Source: Affinundibacterium baiyunense (GTDB taxonomy: Bacteria > Pseudomonadota > Gammaproteobacteria > Burkholderiales > Burkholderiaceae_D). Taken from it: a DNA stretch of 64,000 bases. Numbering within the stretch: the stretch's first letter is position 1; every line of letters begins with the position of its first letter. Of this stretch, positions 46,297-55,545 are shown in pieces. The position numbers and the translations under genes were made by a program. The stretch covers positions 496,001-560,000 of the forward strand of contig NZ_JAGSPM010000001.1 in assembly GCF_018139645.1 (NCBI RefSeq), given 5' to 3'. The notes under the pieces were generated by a model. The model was given only the letters and a program-made list of their open reading frames with translations. It did not search any database and was not told the DNA's origin.

Positions 46297-46323
46297 GAGG
46301 TGTGTCGAAGATCGACAAAAAAA

Positions 46324-47541
46324 TTATGCTGCGGCAGAAATATTCTTAGCCCATACCAAGGCGGATAAATGCGCTTTATTGACATCGACAGGCGCAATTT
46401 TTAATGTTTCGGCAATCGAAGACACCAACATGCTGTTGAGTTCACATGCTTCGGCCAGCGCGAGGAAAGGACCGTAAATTCCGCTTCGTGAAACCAAAGC
46501 ATCAACAACAGGTTCGGGCAGTTGAATCGTCGATAAAACTTCTTCCATCGGAATCCCCAACAAGCGATCCAGTAACGAGAACATTCCAGCAACAAACAAA
46601 TTCTCTGCGTCTGATTTGGACATAAATGGCTGCCCAAGAATTTCTGCAAAACGACCACGTACGATTGCAGTTTCTAGCAACACAGGTGAGTTGCCACTTG
46701 TGCTTGCTGTTGCCAATAATAGCGATAACCAACGATACAGCGGACTGTATCCCAAAATCGTGACAGCATGTTTTAAAGACTGCACTTCGGTACGCAGACC
46801 AAAACCAGCCGAGTTGATATACCTTAGCAATTTATATGCGAGTGCAGCATCACGCTTTACCACTGCCTCTAGTTGTTGGATATCCGCATTTTTACGAATC
46901 ATCTCCATCAATTGAAGTATCGTAGTCTGCGTGGTGTTGAGACCTTTTTGCGCAACATTAGGTCTAGGCGTCAAATGTAGTTTACCAACAAAGCTCGATA
47001 ACCCGAGCGCCGCGCAAGCATCAAAATCCTGCCAGTTACCCACATTACGCGCAACCATCTGCACATTCGACTGCTTAAGTGCTGCATACATCTTCGCTTG
47101 CGCAGCTAAGTTACTCGAATCGAGTTGAACTTCAAAGTGCGTGATTAAAGGAAAAAATGATCGCTCTAAAGCAGAAATATCCGCATTTTTTAGGCAAATA
47201 CCAAAGCCAGCAGTGCGCAACTCCTTAATCGCAGCAATTGACGCTTCGTCAGCGAAGTATCGCTTTGAAAATATCAGGACCGTATTCTTTGGTGAAAGTT
47301 GACGTAATCCCTCAGCCTGTAGCAGGCCTGGTACAGCCTCTAAAAAAATGAGGCTATCATCGAGTAAAAATTTACCATCCTCATCGCCTAGTTCGTTGGC
47401 GACAAATGACATGAGTGCACTTAACTCTGTCGTGTCCAACTCCGCAGCCTTGGCATTCTGTTGCCATGACAATTGAAAACCAATCACCCGTTGAGAAGGA
47501 TCAAGTAAGGGTTCTCTGACGATGAACTTTACATCACTCAT
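46324..47541 (-). CDS. EAL-like/HDOD signalling protein (YuxH-type)
   Basis: A 405-residue protein. The N-terminal half (about 1-200) resembles an EAL domain, but I see no intact EAL catalytic motif (REPLLDPSQRVIGFQLSW opens it), so cyclic di-GMP hydrolysis is unlikely. The C-terminal half (about 205-400) is an HDOD domain: AVVKRDAALAYKLLRYINSA, then GFGLRTEVQSLKHAVTILGY. This architecture is known as YuxH/CdgJ type; Vibrio CdgJ influences motility. It lies downstream of cheY, where many relatives have cheZ, so a chemotaxis or motility role is inferred from position. It is 174 nt from cheY and ends with its own terminator. Confidence 0.82.
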   Translation of the reverse strand: MSDVKFIVREPLLDPSQRVIGFQLSWQQNAKAAELDTTELSALMSFVANELGDEDGKFLLDDSLIFLEAVPGLLQAEGLRQLSPKNTVLIFSKRYFADEASIAAIKELRTAGFGICLKNADISALERSFFPLITHFEVQLDSSNLAAQAKMYAALKQSNVQMVARNVGNWQDFDACAALGLSSFVGKLHLTPRPNVAQKGLNTTQTTILQLMEMIRKNADIQQLEAVVKRDAALAYKLLRYINSAGFGLRTEVQSLKHAVTILGYSPLYRWLSLLLATASTSGNSPVLLETAIVRGRFAEILGQPFMSKSDAENLFVAGMFSLLDRLLGIPMEEVLSTIQLPEPVVDALVSRSGIYGPFLALAEACELNSMLVSSIAETLKIAPVDVNKAHLSALVWAKNISAAA

Positions 47542-47715
47542 AAATATTTAATTTTTATAATAATTAGAATTAAAAGCTACTCGAAAAATTGTCGCTTTGC
47601 TTAAATCGCTACTAAGAAATTAGCAATCAACCTAACCTACTCTCATAGCAGACTTCACACACTCGATGGCTGTAAAGCTGAACAAAAAATGCTACGCAAG
47701 AAACGCTTTTCAAAA

Positions 47716-48111
47716 TCAGGCAGGCTTACCTAATTTTTCAAAAATTTTCGATAACTTCTCATCCAAAGTTGCTGCGGTAAATGGCTTAACCACGTAGCCA
47801 TTAGCGCCAGCCTGCGCCGCTGCAATGATGTTTTCTTTTTTAGCTTCAGCTGTAACCATCAACACCGGTAATTTTGCCAATGCTGGATCAGCACGAATGT
47901 GTTGCAACATCGTGAGACCATCCATGTTTGGCATATTCCAGTCAGAAATGACGAAATCAAAATCACCACTCTTCAATTTCGCAAGGCCAAGCGCACCATC
48001 TTCGGCTTCGTCAACATTTGAATATCCGAGCTCTTTCAACAAATTACGTACGATGCGACGCATTGTCGAAAAATCGTCAACTACTAAAAACTTGAGGTTC
48101 TGATCAGCCAT
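47716..48111 (-). CDS. cheY: Chemotaxis response regulator CheY
   Basis: A 131-residue single receiver domain that, when phosphorylated by CheA, binds the motor switch. All active-site residues sit at the same numbers as in E. coli CheY: D12, D13, phospho-acceptor D57, T87 and K109. [20 protein letters not shown] and WNMPNMDGL are close to the canonical motor-binding CheY. A sigma-28-like -10 lies upstream at 48150. Confidence 0.95.
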   Translation of the reverse strand: MADQNLKFLVVDDFSTMRRIVRNLLKELGYSNVDEAEDGALGLAKLKSGDFDFVISDWNMPNMDGLTMLQHIRADPALAKLPVLMVTAEAKKENIIAAAQAGANGYVVKPFTAATLDEKLSKIFEKLGKPA

Positions 48112-48149
48112 AACTTACTCCATAAATTCACAAAGGACCGAAGTGCTTA

Positions 48150-48176
48150 TTATCGGTTATATAGACATCTTTTAGT
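48150..48176 (-). promoter_or_regulatory. Possible sigma-28 promoter before cheY
   Basis: On the minus strand ACCGATAA (48157-48150) is a 7/8 match to the FliA -10. Eleven bp before it lies ACTAAAAG (48176-48169), a poor -35; the shifted TAAAAGAT gives only a 9-bp spacer. It lies about 38 bp before cheY. Treated as tentative. Confidence 0.35.
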
Positions 48177-48208
48177 ACTTCATTTGCTGCGATTACTACA
48201 TTTCTTAC

Positions 48209-49285
48209 TTAAACACGCAATGCGCGGCTGCCATGTTGATCTAAATAATGCAAGACTTTATGCGGCAATTCATTTAACGGCGCAACTTCATTGACTGCAC
48301 CAACTGCGATTGCCTCTCTTGGCATACCAAATACAACACAACTTGCCTCGTCTTGTGCAAAATTATAGGCACCAGAATTTTTCATTTCTAACATGCCTTC
48401 TGCACCATCTTTTCCCATTCCTGTAAGAATCACACCAACCGCATTTTTACCTGCGTATTTAGCGGCAGATTTAAATAACACATCCACCGAAGGTCTGTGT
48501 CGATTCACCGGTGGTCCATCATTTATCTCAGTCACGTAATTTGCGCCACTGCGTGCTAACAACAAATGTGAATGCCCAGGGGCGATATACGCATGTCCAG
48601 GCAAAATACGCTCCCCGCCTACTGCTTCCGATACAGATATCTTACACAATCCATCCAACCGTTTTGCGAAAGATTTGGTAAATCCCTCTGGCATGTGTTG
48701 CGTAATGAGAATTCCTGGACAATCTGACGGCATTTGACTTAAAAAATTCTTGATCGCCTCTGTTCCACCGGTTGAAGCACCCACAATAATTAATTTTTCA
48801 CTACTTACCAAAGGATTTCTAACCGATGGCAATACAGACGGTGAATGACTACCTGCCGAGCTAGTTGGATTGGTACGTGCGCGAATTTTTGCCTTCGATG
48901 CTGCTCGAATTTTATCAGTGATCACATGAGCATACTCATGCATACCACTTTGAATCGATAACTTCGGTTTTGTGACAAAATCAACCGCACCTAGCTCTAG
49001 TGCTCGCATAGTGATTTCTGATCCACGTTCGGTCAAAGACGACACCATAATGACAGGCATTGGGCGTAATCGCATCAACTTTTCTAAAAAGTCGAGCCCA
49101 TCCATTTTTGGCATTTCAACATCCAAAGTCAGAACATCAGGATTACATTGTTTGATCAACTCTCTGGCAACCAAAGGGTCAGGTGCGACACCAACGACCT
49201 CCATGTCACTTTCTTCACGAATAATCTCACTTAAGATACTTCGTATCAGAGCAGAATCATCAATGATCAAGACTTTAATTTTCAT
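48209..49285 (-). CDS. cheB: Chemotaxis methylesterase/deamidase CheB
   Basis: Adaptation enzyme, 358 residues: receiver domain (phospho-acceptor D55 in [13 protein letters not shown]), linker, and methylesterase domain with the Ser-His-Asp triad S171 (VGASTGG), H197 (ITQHMPEGF) and D293 (TGMGKDG). Removes methyl groups from chemoreceptors and deamidates glutamines. It follows cheD by 64 nt, in the usual cheR-cheD-cheB order. Confidence 0.97.
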   Translation of the reverse strand: MKIKVLIIDDSALIRSILSEIIREESDMEVVGVAPDPLVARELIKQCNPDVLTLDVEMPKMDGLDFLEKLMRLRPMPVIMVSSLTERGSEITMRALELGAVDFVTKPKLSIQSGMHEYAHVITDKIRAASKAKIRARTNPTSSAGSHSPSVLPSVRNPLVSSEKLIIVGASTGGTEAIKNFLSQMPSDCPGILITQHMPEGFTKSFAKRLDGLCKISVSEAVGGERILPGHAYIAPGHSHLLLARSGANYVTEINDGPPVNRHRPSVDVLFKSAAKYAGKNAVGVILTGMGKDGAEGMLEMKNSGAYNFAQDEASCVVFGMPREAIAVGAVNEVAPLNELPHKVLHYLDQHGSRALRV

Positions 49286-49349
49286 TCTGCCCTCACAAAC
49301 TCAATTTCATAGTACACATACGACTAAACAACAGCGAGTGCATTTAAAT

Positions 49350-49958
49350 TCAAAACAAATCGACATCGCCACCAACAGGCACGCTTTTTAGTCGGCTTGC
49401 ATAGTCGAGCTCGCGCTTCTTCAATGTATCGTTGTGCTCTACCTTCAGTTTTTTAACTAACACCTTACCAGTTTTAGGGAAAAAATAGACTTTTCTAGGA
49501 TAAATATCATTCAAATCTTCAGCAATTACTCGCATACGTTCCATACGCAAATAATCCAATACAAATTTTGCGTTTCGCTCGCCAACATTAATCGCGGTGA
49601 AACCACGTAACACGTTGCCACCACCAAACACCTTGGCTTCCATGTTCTCTCTACGTGCCCCAGCTTTGAGTAACTCGTTGATTAACACCTCCATCGCATA
49701 AGTGCCATAACGCATTGATGCAGACACGGGATTATCCGAATTCTCACCGCCATCTGGCAGCATGAAGTGATTCATCCCACCAACACCAGATACGCGATCA
49801 CGTATGCAAGCCGAGACGCAAGAACCTAGCACGGTGACAATCAGCATATCTTTATTCGTAAAGTAAAACTCACCTGGAAGAATCTTTGCAGCGTCACAAT
49901 CGAAGGTGCGATCATAATAAACGTTTGTCGCAAAGTGTTCTTCGCTAAACTGACTCAT
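49350..49958 (-). CDS. cheD: Chemoreceptor glutamine deamidase CheD
   Basis: A 202-residue CheD: cysteine hydrolase converting receptor Gln to Glu. The catalytic pair C47 (VLGSCVSACI) and H64 (GGMNHFML) is visible. The C-terminal part (KVFGGGNVLRG, VGERNAKFV) is typical. Four-base overlap with cheR. Confidence 0.96.
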   Translation of the reverse strand: MSQFSEEHFATNVYYDRTFDCDAAKILPGEFYFTNKDMLIVTVLGSCVSACIRDRVSGVGGMNHFMLPDGGENSDNPVSASMRYGTYAMEVLINELLKAGARRENMEAKVFGGGNVLRGFTAINVGERNAKFVLDYLRMERMRVIAEDLNDIYPRKVYFFPKTGKVLVKKLKVEHNDTLKKRELDYASRLKSVPVGGDVDLF

Positions 49959-50848
49959 AAGTCACCCTTTTTTAAATCGTGAGAACTCAATTTCTTACGC
50001 TTGTCTTCTTGGCTCGCCAGCACATACACAGTCTTACCACGTAACTTGAAATCGTCAGATACATACAAGAAATTCTCTGAATGTCCAGCGAACAATAATC
50101 CGTCAGGTTTTAACAAGGGCACAAATTTTTTCAAAATATTTGCTTGCGTTGGCTTATCAAAATAAATCATCACGTTTCTGCAAAAAATTGCATCAAATTC
50201 GCCATTCAGAAACCATCTATCATCCAACAAATTCAAAGCTTCAAAATTAATCAAACCTCTGAGCTCTGGGCGGACCAAAACACTGCCCTCGTTTTTTCCT
50301 CGCCCCTTCAAGAAATACTTGTGCACAATGTCATTTGGCAATTTCTCAATTCGATCGATGTTATATACACCACGCGCTGCAACACTCAAAACATTAGTAT
50401 CAATATCCGTGGCAATAATCTCGACGTTAGGTTTAAGCGTACCTAAGGCTTCACAAACACAAATCGCGATTGAGTATGGTTCTTCTCCAGTAGAACTTGC
50501 AGAACACCAGATTCGCAATGGCCCCGACTTCTTCTTAATATGCTCAGCCAAAATGGGGAAATGATGTTCTTCACGGAAAAATGAAGTCAAATTCGTAGTC
50601 AAGGCATTCGTAAAAGATTCCCATTCATTACTATTGGTTTCGCGCTCAAGCATATTCAAATACACTGAAAACGAGCTAATTCCAGTAGCACGTAGTCTTC
50701 TCGCAAGTCGGCTATAAACCATTTCTTGCTTACTATCTGACAAAGAAATTCCGGCACGTTGATAAATTAAGCCACGTACACGATCAAAATCATGATGGGT
50801 AAAATCAAACTCTTTTTCACCGTCAGAACGCTCTGCTGGCTTTGCCAT
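49955..50848 (-). CDS. cheR: Chemotaxis protein methyltransferase CheR
   Basis: SAM-dependent methyltransferase of receptor glutamates, 297 residues. The N-terminal helical domain (about 15-90) contains YSRLARRLRATGISSFSVYL. The catalytic part carries WCSASSTGEEPYSIAI (the SAM motif I region), NVEIIATDIDTNVL and FDAIFCRNVMIYFD. FAGHSENFLYVSDDF is the usual end. Overlaps cheD. Confidence 0.97.
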   Translation of the reverse strand: MAKPAERSDGEKEFDFTHHDFDRVRGLIYQRAGISLSDSKQEMVYSRLARRLRATGISSFSVYLNMLERETNSNEWESFTNALTTNLTSFFREEHHFPILAEHIKKKSGPLRIWCSASSTGEEPYSIAICVCEALGTLKPNVEIIATDIDTNVLSVAARGVYNIDRIEKLPNDIVHKYFLKGRGKNEGSVLVRPELRGLINFEALNLLDDRWFLNGEFDAIFCRNVMIYFDKPTQANILKKFVPLLKPDGLLFAGHSENFLYVSDDFKLRGKTVYVLASQEDKRKKLSSHDLKKGDL

Positions 50849-50902
50849 TCTTTATTCCTAACGTATATCAATACTGATCATCAAATACCGAGCCAATCCT
50901 TC

Positions 50903-51409
50903 TTAATCGGTGTTATCCATTAACCCCATTTCCGGACTTGACATCAATTTTTCAATATCTACCAAAATCAGCATTCGCTCTTCGAGCGTACCCAATCCAA
51001 TTAGGAAATCGCTATTAAATGTGGTGTTCATTTCTGGCGCTGGTCGAACTTGCTCAGGCAATAAAGTCATCACGTCAGAAACGCTATCCACCACCATGCC
51101 AACCACACGTACTCCAATATTCAGAATAATCACCACGGTTAATTGGTCGTAGGTTGGCTCACCCAAATTAAACTTAATCCGCATGTCAACAATCGGAACG
51201 ATAATGCCACGCAGATTAATAACGCCTTTCAAAAAATCGGGCGCGTTAGCGATACGTGTGACTGCTTCATAGCCACGAATTTCTTGCACCTTTAAAATAT
51301 CAATCCCATACTCTTCATTGCCCAGTGTAAAGGCCAAAAATTCATGTGTAGTGAGGTCATCTTTTTCGGACTGCGATTTTTTTGATAAGTCATCAGAATT
51401 TTGTATCAT
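50903..51409 (-). CDS. cheW: Chemotaxis adaptor CheW
   Basis: A 168-residue coupling protein linking receptors and CheA. One CheW domain with [19 protein letters not shown], then [20 protein letters not shown] and [14 protein letters not shown]-terminal Ser/Lys/Asp-rich tail of about 25 residues. 33 nt after cheA. Confidence 0.96.
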   Translation of the reverse strand: MIQNSDDLSKKSQSEKDDLTTHEFLAFTLGNEEYGIDILKVQEIRGYEAVTRIANAPDFLKGVINLRGIIVPIVDMRIKFNLGEPTYDQLTVVIILNIGVRVVGMVVDSVSDVMTLLPEQVRPAPEMNTTFNSDFLIGLGTLEERMLILVDIEKLMSSPEMGLMDNTD

Positions 51410-51442
51410 GATTGATTCCTTTTAATCTTATTAAACTAAAGC

Positions 51443-53482
51443 CTAACGTACAGAACGCAATATCGCAGCAACATCAAGAATGAAAGAAACACCACCATCA
51501 CCTAAAATCGTCGCACCAGATATACCCGGGATCTTTCTGTAGTTTGATTCAATGTTTTTCACCACCACTTGCTGCTGACCGACTAAATCATCAACAAATA
51601 AAGCTGCTTTTCGGCCATCAACTTCTACAATTACTGTGATACCGTTGGCTGGATCTCTATGCTTAGGTTCGATATTAAATGTCTCAAACAAGGGAATTAA
51701 AGGCAAATATTCTTGCCGGACTTTAATCACGCGCCCCTTGCCGTTAATTTCTTTGATATCTTCTGACTGCGGCTGTAAAGATTCCACCACGAAACCTAAA
51801 GGCAGGATATAAATTTCTTCGCCAACCTTGATTGACATTCCGTCCAAAATCGCCAAAGTCAAGGGGAGTGAAATAGTAATCGTGGTGCCAAAACCGCGCG
51901 CAGAACGTATATCAACGACACCGCCCATTTGCGTAATATTTCGCTTCACCACATCCATTCCGACACCACGGCCTGAAACATCTGTAACAACTTCAGCGGT
52001 TGAAAAACCAGGCGCAAATATGAGTTGCCAGACTTCAGGATCTGACATGGAATCTGAAACATTTAATCCACTTTGCTTGGCTTTTGCTAGAATTTTTTCA
52101 CGATGTAAACCGCCACCATCGTCGCAAACCTCGATGACGATATTGCCGCCTTGATGTACGGCAGAAAGAGATAGCTTACCCACTTCGCCTTTGCCATTCT
52201 CAACACGAGTAGTAGGCATCTCAATTCCATGATCAATACTATTTCTGACTAAATGCGTGAGTGGATCGACAATTCGCTCAATCAAACCTTTATCCAATTC
52301 GGTTGATGCACCATAAGTAACAAACTCAACTTTCTTACCCAACTTATGAGCTAGATCTCTCACCATTCTAGGAAAGCGTGAGAACACATAATCCATTGGC
52401 ATCATACGAATCGACATCACGGCTTCTTGCAAGTCTCGCGTATTGCGAGTTAAGTGCGCGACACTACTCAATAAACGCTCATTTGATACTGGATCAAGGT
52501 CTTGAGTCCGCTGAGTTAACATCGCTTGAGTAATAACCAGCTCACCAATCAAATTAATGATTTGGTCAACCTTTTCAATACCAACACGAATGGTAGTCGA
52601 CTCATGTCCAGCAGCATTCTTTTCAGCTTCTTTTTTTACGGAGTTTTTACTTGAATTGTTATTGGAATCATGAACTGGTGCGGATTCTGACTTAGCTTGC
52701 TCAACGATCGGCTTGTCCTCGGGAGGGAACATAGACTCAATTGGCTCAAAAAATCCATAGCCCAATTCATCTTCAGTCAGCTCTTTTGCCTTACTTGCTT
52801 CCAGCATTTTTTCTTCCGAAATCAGCATATTGTCGGCATCAACAATAAAGGAGCAAACCGCCAAAATGTCATCAATCGTGCCATTGGTTTGTAGCACGAT
52901 AGAATCTTGACCTTCCCCGTTTTTCTCTGATGAAGCCGAACCAAGAAGCGCAAGTTCCGAAGTTAATAATGTAAGATCGGCATCCTTAACACCCTTAAAA
53001 CTGACACGAAAACAATGAAGATATTTTTCTTCAGGCTGAGTCGCCTGCGCAATTGGCGCTAACGCGGGTGCTGGACTTGCTTTAGGTTTGAAATCTTCTT
53101 GCACAAATGACTGCAATAACATTCGTACGTCGCCAACAGCATCAAGGTCAACTGCTGAGCCCAAACGATGTCCATCCAACTGCATTTTCAGAACATCTTT
53201 CGCTGCCAAGAACGCGTCTACGTGTTCTGCCGTTAGAGACATTTCTCCTTTACGAATCTTATCAAGCAATGATTCGAGAATATGCGTAACCTCCGACATA
53301 TCTGTCAGGCCAAAAGTAGAGGCACCACCTTTAATAGAATGTGCAGCACGAAAAATTGCGTTCAAGTCTTCGGGATCAGGCGATGAAACATCAACCCCCA
53401 ATAATAACTTCTCTTTTTCTGCGAGAAGTTCTTCAGCCTCATCAAAAAAAACTTGGAAGAACTGACTCATGTCAATCGTCAT
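51443..53482 (-). CDS. cheA: Chemotaxis histidine kinase CheA
   Basis: A 679-residue kinase with P1 Hpt domain (phospho-His H48 in AAHSIKGGASTFG), P2 CheY/CheB-binding region (about 170-235), charged linker, P3 dimerisation helices (about 290-370), P4 ATPase (N box HLVRNSIDHGIEMP, G boxes DDGGGL and GRGVGMDVV) and P5 CheW-like regulatory domain (from about 545). It passes phosphate to CheY and CheB. No chemoreceptor gene is adjacent, so receptors are encoded elsewhere. Confidence 0.97.
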   Translation of the reverse strand: MTIDMSQFFQVFFDEAEELLAEKEKLLLGVDVSSPDPEDLNAIFRAAHSIKGGASTFGLTDMSEVTHILESLLDKIRKGEMSLTAEHVDAFLAAKDVLKMQLDGHRLGSAVDLDAVGDVRMLLQSFVQEDFKPKASPAPALAPIAQATQPEEKYLHCFRVSFKGVKDADLTLLTSELALLGSASSEKNGEGQDSIVLQTNGTIDDILAVCSFIVDADNMLISEEKMLEASKAKELTEDELGYGFFEPIESMFPPEDKPIVEQAKSESAPVHDSNNNSSKNSVKKEAEKNAAGHESTTIRVGIEKVDQIINLIGELVITQAMLTQRTQDLDPVSNERLLSSVAHLTRNTRDLQEAVMSIRMMPMDYVFSRFPRMVRDLAHKLGKKVEFVTYGASTELDKGLIERIVDPLTHLVRNSIDHGIEMPTTRVENGKGEVGKLSLSAVHQGGNIVIEVCDDGGGLHREKILAKAKQSGLNVSDSMSDPEVWQLIFAPGFSTAEVVTDVSGRGVGMDVVKRNITQMGGVVDIRSARGFGTTITISLPLTLAILDGMSIKVGEEIYILPLGFVVESLQPQSEDIKEINGKGRVIKVRQEYLPLIPLFETFNIEPKHRDPANGITVIVEVDGRKAALFVDDLVGQQQVVVKNIESNYRKIPGISGATILGDGGVSFILDVAAILRSVR

Positions 53483-53590
53483 TATTTCACCCCGTTTATC
53501 TCACAGATATGTCGTAACACGATTAATCTGATCGATACATTCACATGAAAACATATTCATCATGCATCAACCAAGATTAATTAAAACGCA

Positions 53591-53959
53591 CTATCCGATT
53601 ACTTTTTTCACAACTTCCGTCAATTTTTGTGGATCAAATGGTTTCACAAGCCAACCATTTGCACCAGCAGCGCGCCCTTTTGCTTTCATTTCATCACTTG
53701 ACTCGGTAGTTAACATGAGAATTGGAACACGTTGATAAGTTGATAGCGCACGTAAAGATTTAATCAAAGTCAAACCATCCATGCGTGGCATGTTCTGATC
53801 GGTCAACACCAAGTCAACCACCTGCCCTTTGGCTTTTTCTAATCCATCTTGACCATCTACAGCTTCAATGACTTGATATCCAGCTGCCTTCAAACTAAAT
53901 GCAACCATTTGGCGCAGAGATCCAGAATCGTCCACGGCTAAAATTGTCTTGGCCATCAT
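53591..53959 (-). CDS. CheY-like response regulator
   Basis: A 122-residue receiver domain, second CheY-type protein of the cluster. Active-site residues are D10, D11, D54, T84 and K106. Sequence (ILAVDDSGSLRQMVAFSLKA, then DGLEKAKGQVVDLVLTDQNM) differs from cheY at 47716. It resembles single-receiver proteins encoded beside cheA in many betaproteobacteria, often acting as a phosphate sink or additional output. It lies 44 nt after the CheZ-like gene and 108 nt before cheA. Confidence 0.93.
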   Translation of the reverse strand: MMAKTILAVDDSGSLRQMVAFSLKAAGYQVIEAVDGQDGLEKAKGQVVDLVLTDQNMPRMDGLTLIKSLRALSTYQRVPILMLTTESSDEMKAKGRAAGANGWLVKPFDPQKLTEVVKKVIG

Positions 53960-54003
53960 TACTCCATTCAGAAAATTGAGAAAATTATTACCTCAATCAA
54001 AAA

Positions 54004-54609
54004 CTAAAATAACTCTATATCACCACTATTTAAATGCTGTTGATTCACCGTCTTGCGCAGCAAGCTTTTCAATTCCACACTCTGCTGTTCTAATTTTTCC
54101 GTAATTTCATGCAACACAACCGCGATTTCATCCATACCACCATCAGCAGGAATTACATTTCCAACCATATCTAAGGTCGAGAGAAGTTCCCGCAATCCCG
54201 CACTTCGTTGGACAGTTCTTGAGATTAATTGATTAGTGAGATCCTGAAATTGCAAGCTTGTAACGGCACGTCTGATGTGGAGTCCGATATCTGATTGTAT
54301 CTGCGCAAGCTTTTCAACATTCTCTTGCGGAACAAGCCCTGTATTCACCAGACCCAAAATTTGTTCTTCTTGCGAAGTAATTGAGGCATGCAAATCTAGG
54401 AAATTCTCACCAAGCTTTTCAATCGCTTCTGCCAATAGCAAAGTCGTCTGAACCAAATCAGTTTCGACTTCTAAAAGATGGGCCACTCCATGATCTGATA
54501 CACCAGATAAAAGTTGCTTAACTTGAGAACCCAAATTTTTTTTCTTTGTCATGTTCAGCATCCCATTCTGCAACTCACAATTGCAATTTTGCTGCATTAA
54601 TTCGGTCAA
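54004..54609 (-). CDS. CheZ-like chemotaxis protein
   Basis: Up to 201 residues, almost wholly helical. A long helix-hairpin region (about 45-150) contains SLQFQDLTNQLISRTVQRS. The DLTNQ aligns with DLTGQ of E. coli CheZ, whose Asp143 and Gln147 dephosphorylate CheY-P. The last seven residues SGDIELF form a short acidic-hydrophobic tail, as CheZ has for CheY docking. Between motB and cheY, it is likely the phosphatase of this system, but overall similarity is weak and related QFQD helices also occur in receptor-like proteins. Start uncertain: TTG 54609, ATG 54597 and ATG 54561 are all in frame, none with a clear ribosome binding site. Confidence 0.6.
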   Translation of the reverse strand: MTELMQQNCNCELQNGMLNMTKKKNLGSQVKQLLSGVSDHGVAHLLEVETDLVQTTLLLAEAIEKLGENFLDLHASITSQEEQILGLVNTGLVPQENVEKLAQIQSDIGLHIRRAVTSLQFQDLTNQLISRTVQRSAGLRELLSTLDMVGNVIPADGGMDEIAVVLHEITEKLEQQSVELKSLLRKTVNQQHLNSGDIELF

Positions 54610-54610
54610 C

Positions 54611-55528
54611 TTATTTTTTTACTTCAAGCGTTTGCTCTGTTGATTTGGCCAGATCGACTTCTCCACCGTCTTGCGACGCAGACAACTCTGCTTTCTTATT
54701 CATCACAATAATACTGATACGACGATTAATTGGATTGAGCGGGTCTTCTTTGTCGAATAACACTGAAGAAGAAAGGCCAACAATTCTCAATACTTTCGTT
54801 TCGTCCATTCCGCCATAAATTAACTCCCGTCGTGACGCATTGGCTCGATCTGCAGACAATTCCCAGTTGCTATACCCTAGTTCTCCGCTTCCATATGGAG
54901 CTGCATCGGTATGCCCAGACAAACTAATTCTATTCGGCACATCATTCAGTGCTAGACCAATCTCATGCAGAATCACTTTTGTATATGGCTGCAGATCTGC
55001 CTTGGCAGATGCAAACATTGGTCGATTTTTTTCATCGACGATTTGAATACGTAGGCCTTCCGTGGTGATATCCAATAACAACTGCTTCTTAAACTGCTTT
55101 AGTGTCGGATTAGATTCAATCGCTGCTTCAATCTTTTCTTTTAAACCTTTTAAACGCTCAGCATCTGCTCTTGCAAGAGCTGCTTCCGCCGCCTGCAAAT
55201 TATAAGTTTTCTTAACTGCTTCGATTTCACCTTTTTTCGTCTGACCGTCACGAATAGAGAGATCTTTCCCGCCACCTTTAATCACGCTAGAACTATCACC
55301 ACTTCCCTCGCCACCAGCCATCGCCACTTTTAATGGTGTTTGAAAATATTCGGCAATGCCTTGCAAATTTCCTTTTGCTGTTGACCCCAGTAGCCACATC
55401 AACAAAAAGAAAGCCATCATCGCCGTAACGAAATCAGCGTAGGCGATTTTCCAAGCGCCGCCGTGATGTCCACCAGCGACTTTCTTAATTCGCTTTACAA
55501 CGATGGGACGTAATTCTTCGTTTGCCAT
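54611..55528 (-). CDS. motB: Flagellar motor stator protein MotB
   Basis: A 305-residue stator subunit. Basic N terminus (RPIVVKRIKKVAGGHHGGAW), one membrane helix AYADFVTAMMAFFLLMWLLG with the proton-binding aspartate, the plug region SFDx-like PLKVAMAGG, and OmpA-like peptidoglycan-binding domain (SLSGHTDAAPY, NRRISIIVM). Spacing to motA is 17 nt. This is the second stator B gene besides motD. Confidence 0.96.
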   Translation of the reverse strand: MANEELRPIVVKRIKKVAGGHHGGAWKIAYADFVTAMMAFFLLMWLLGSTAKGNLQGIAEYFQTPLKVAMAGGEGSGDSSSVIKGGGKDLSIRDGQTKKGEIEAVKKTYNLQAAEAALARADAERLKGLKEKIEAAIESNPTLKQFKKQLLLDITTEGLRIQIVDEKNRPMFASAKADLQPYTKVILHEIGLALNDVPNRISLSGHTDAAPYGSGELGYSNWELSADRANASRRELIYGGMDETKVLRIVGLSSSVLFDKEDPLNPINRRISIIVMNKKAELSASQDGGEVDLAKSTEQTLEVKK

Positions 55529-55545
55529 AATTTTTCGTCAGTAGC

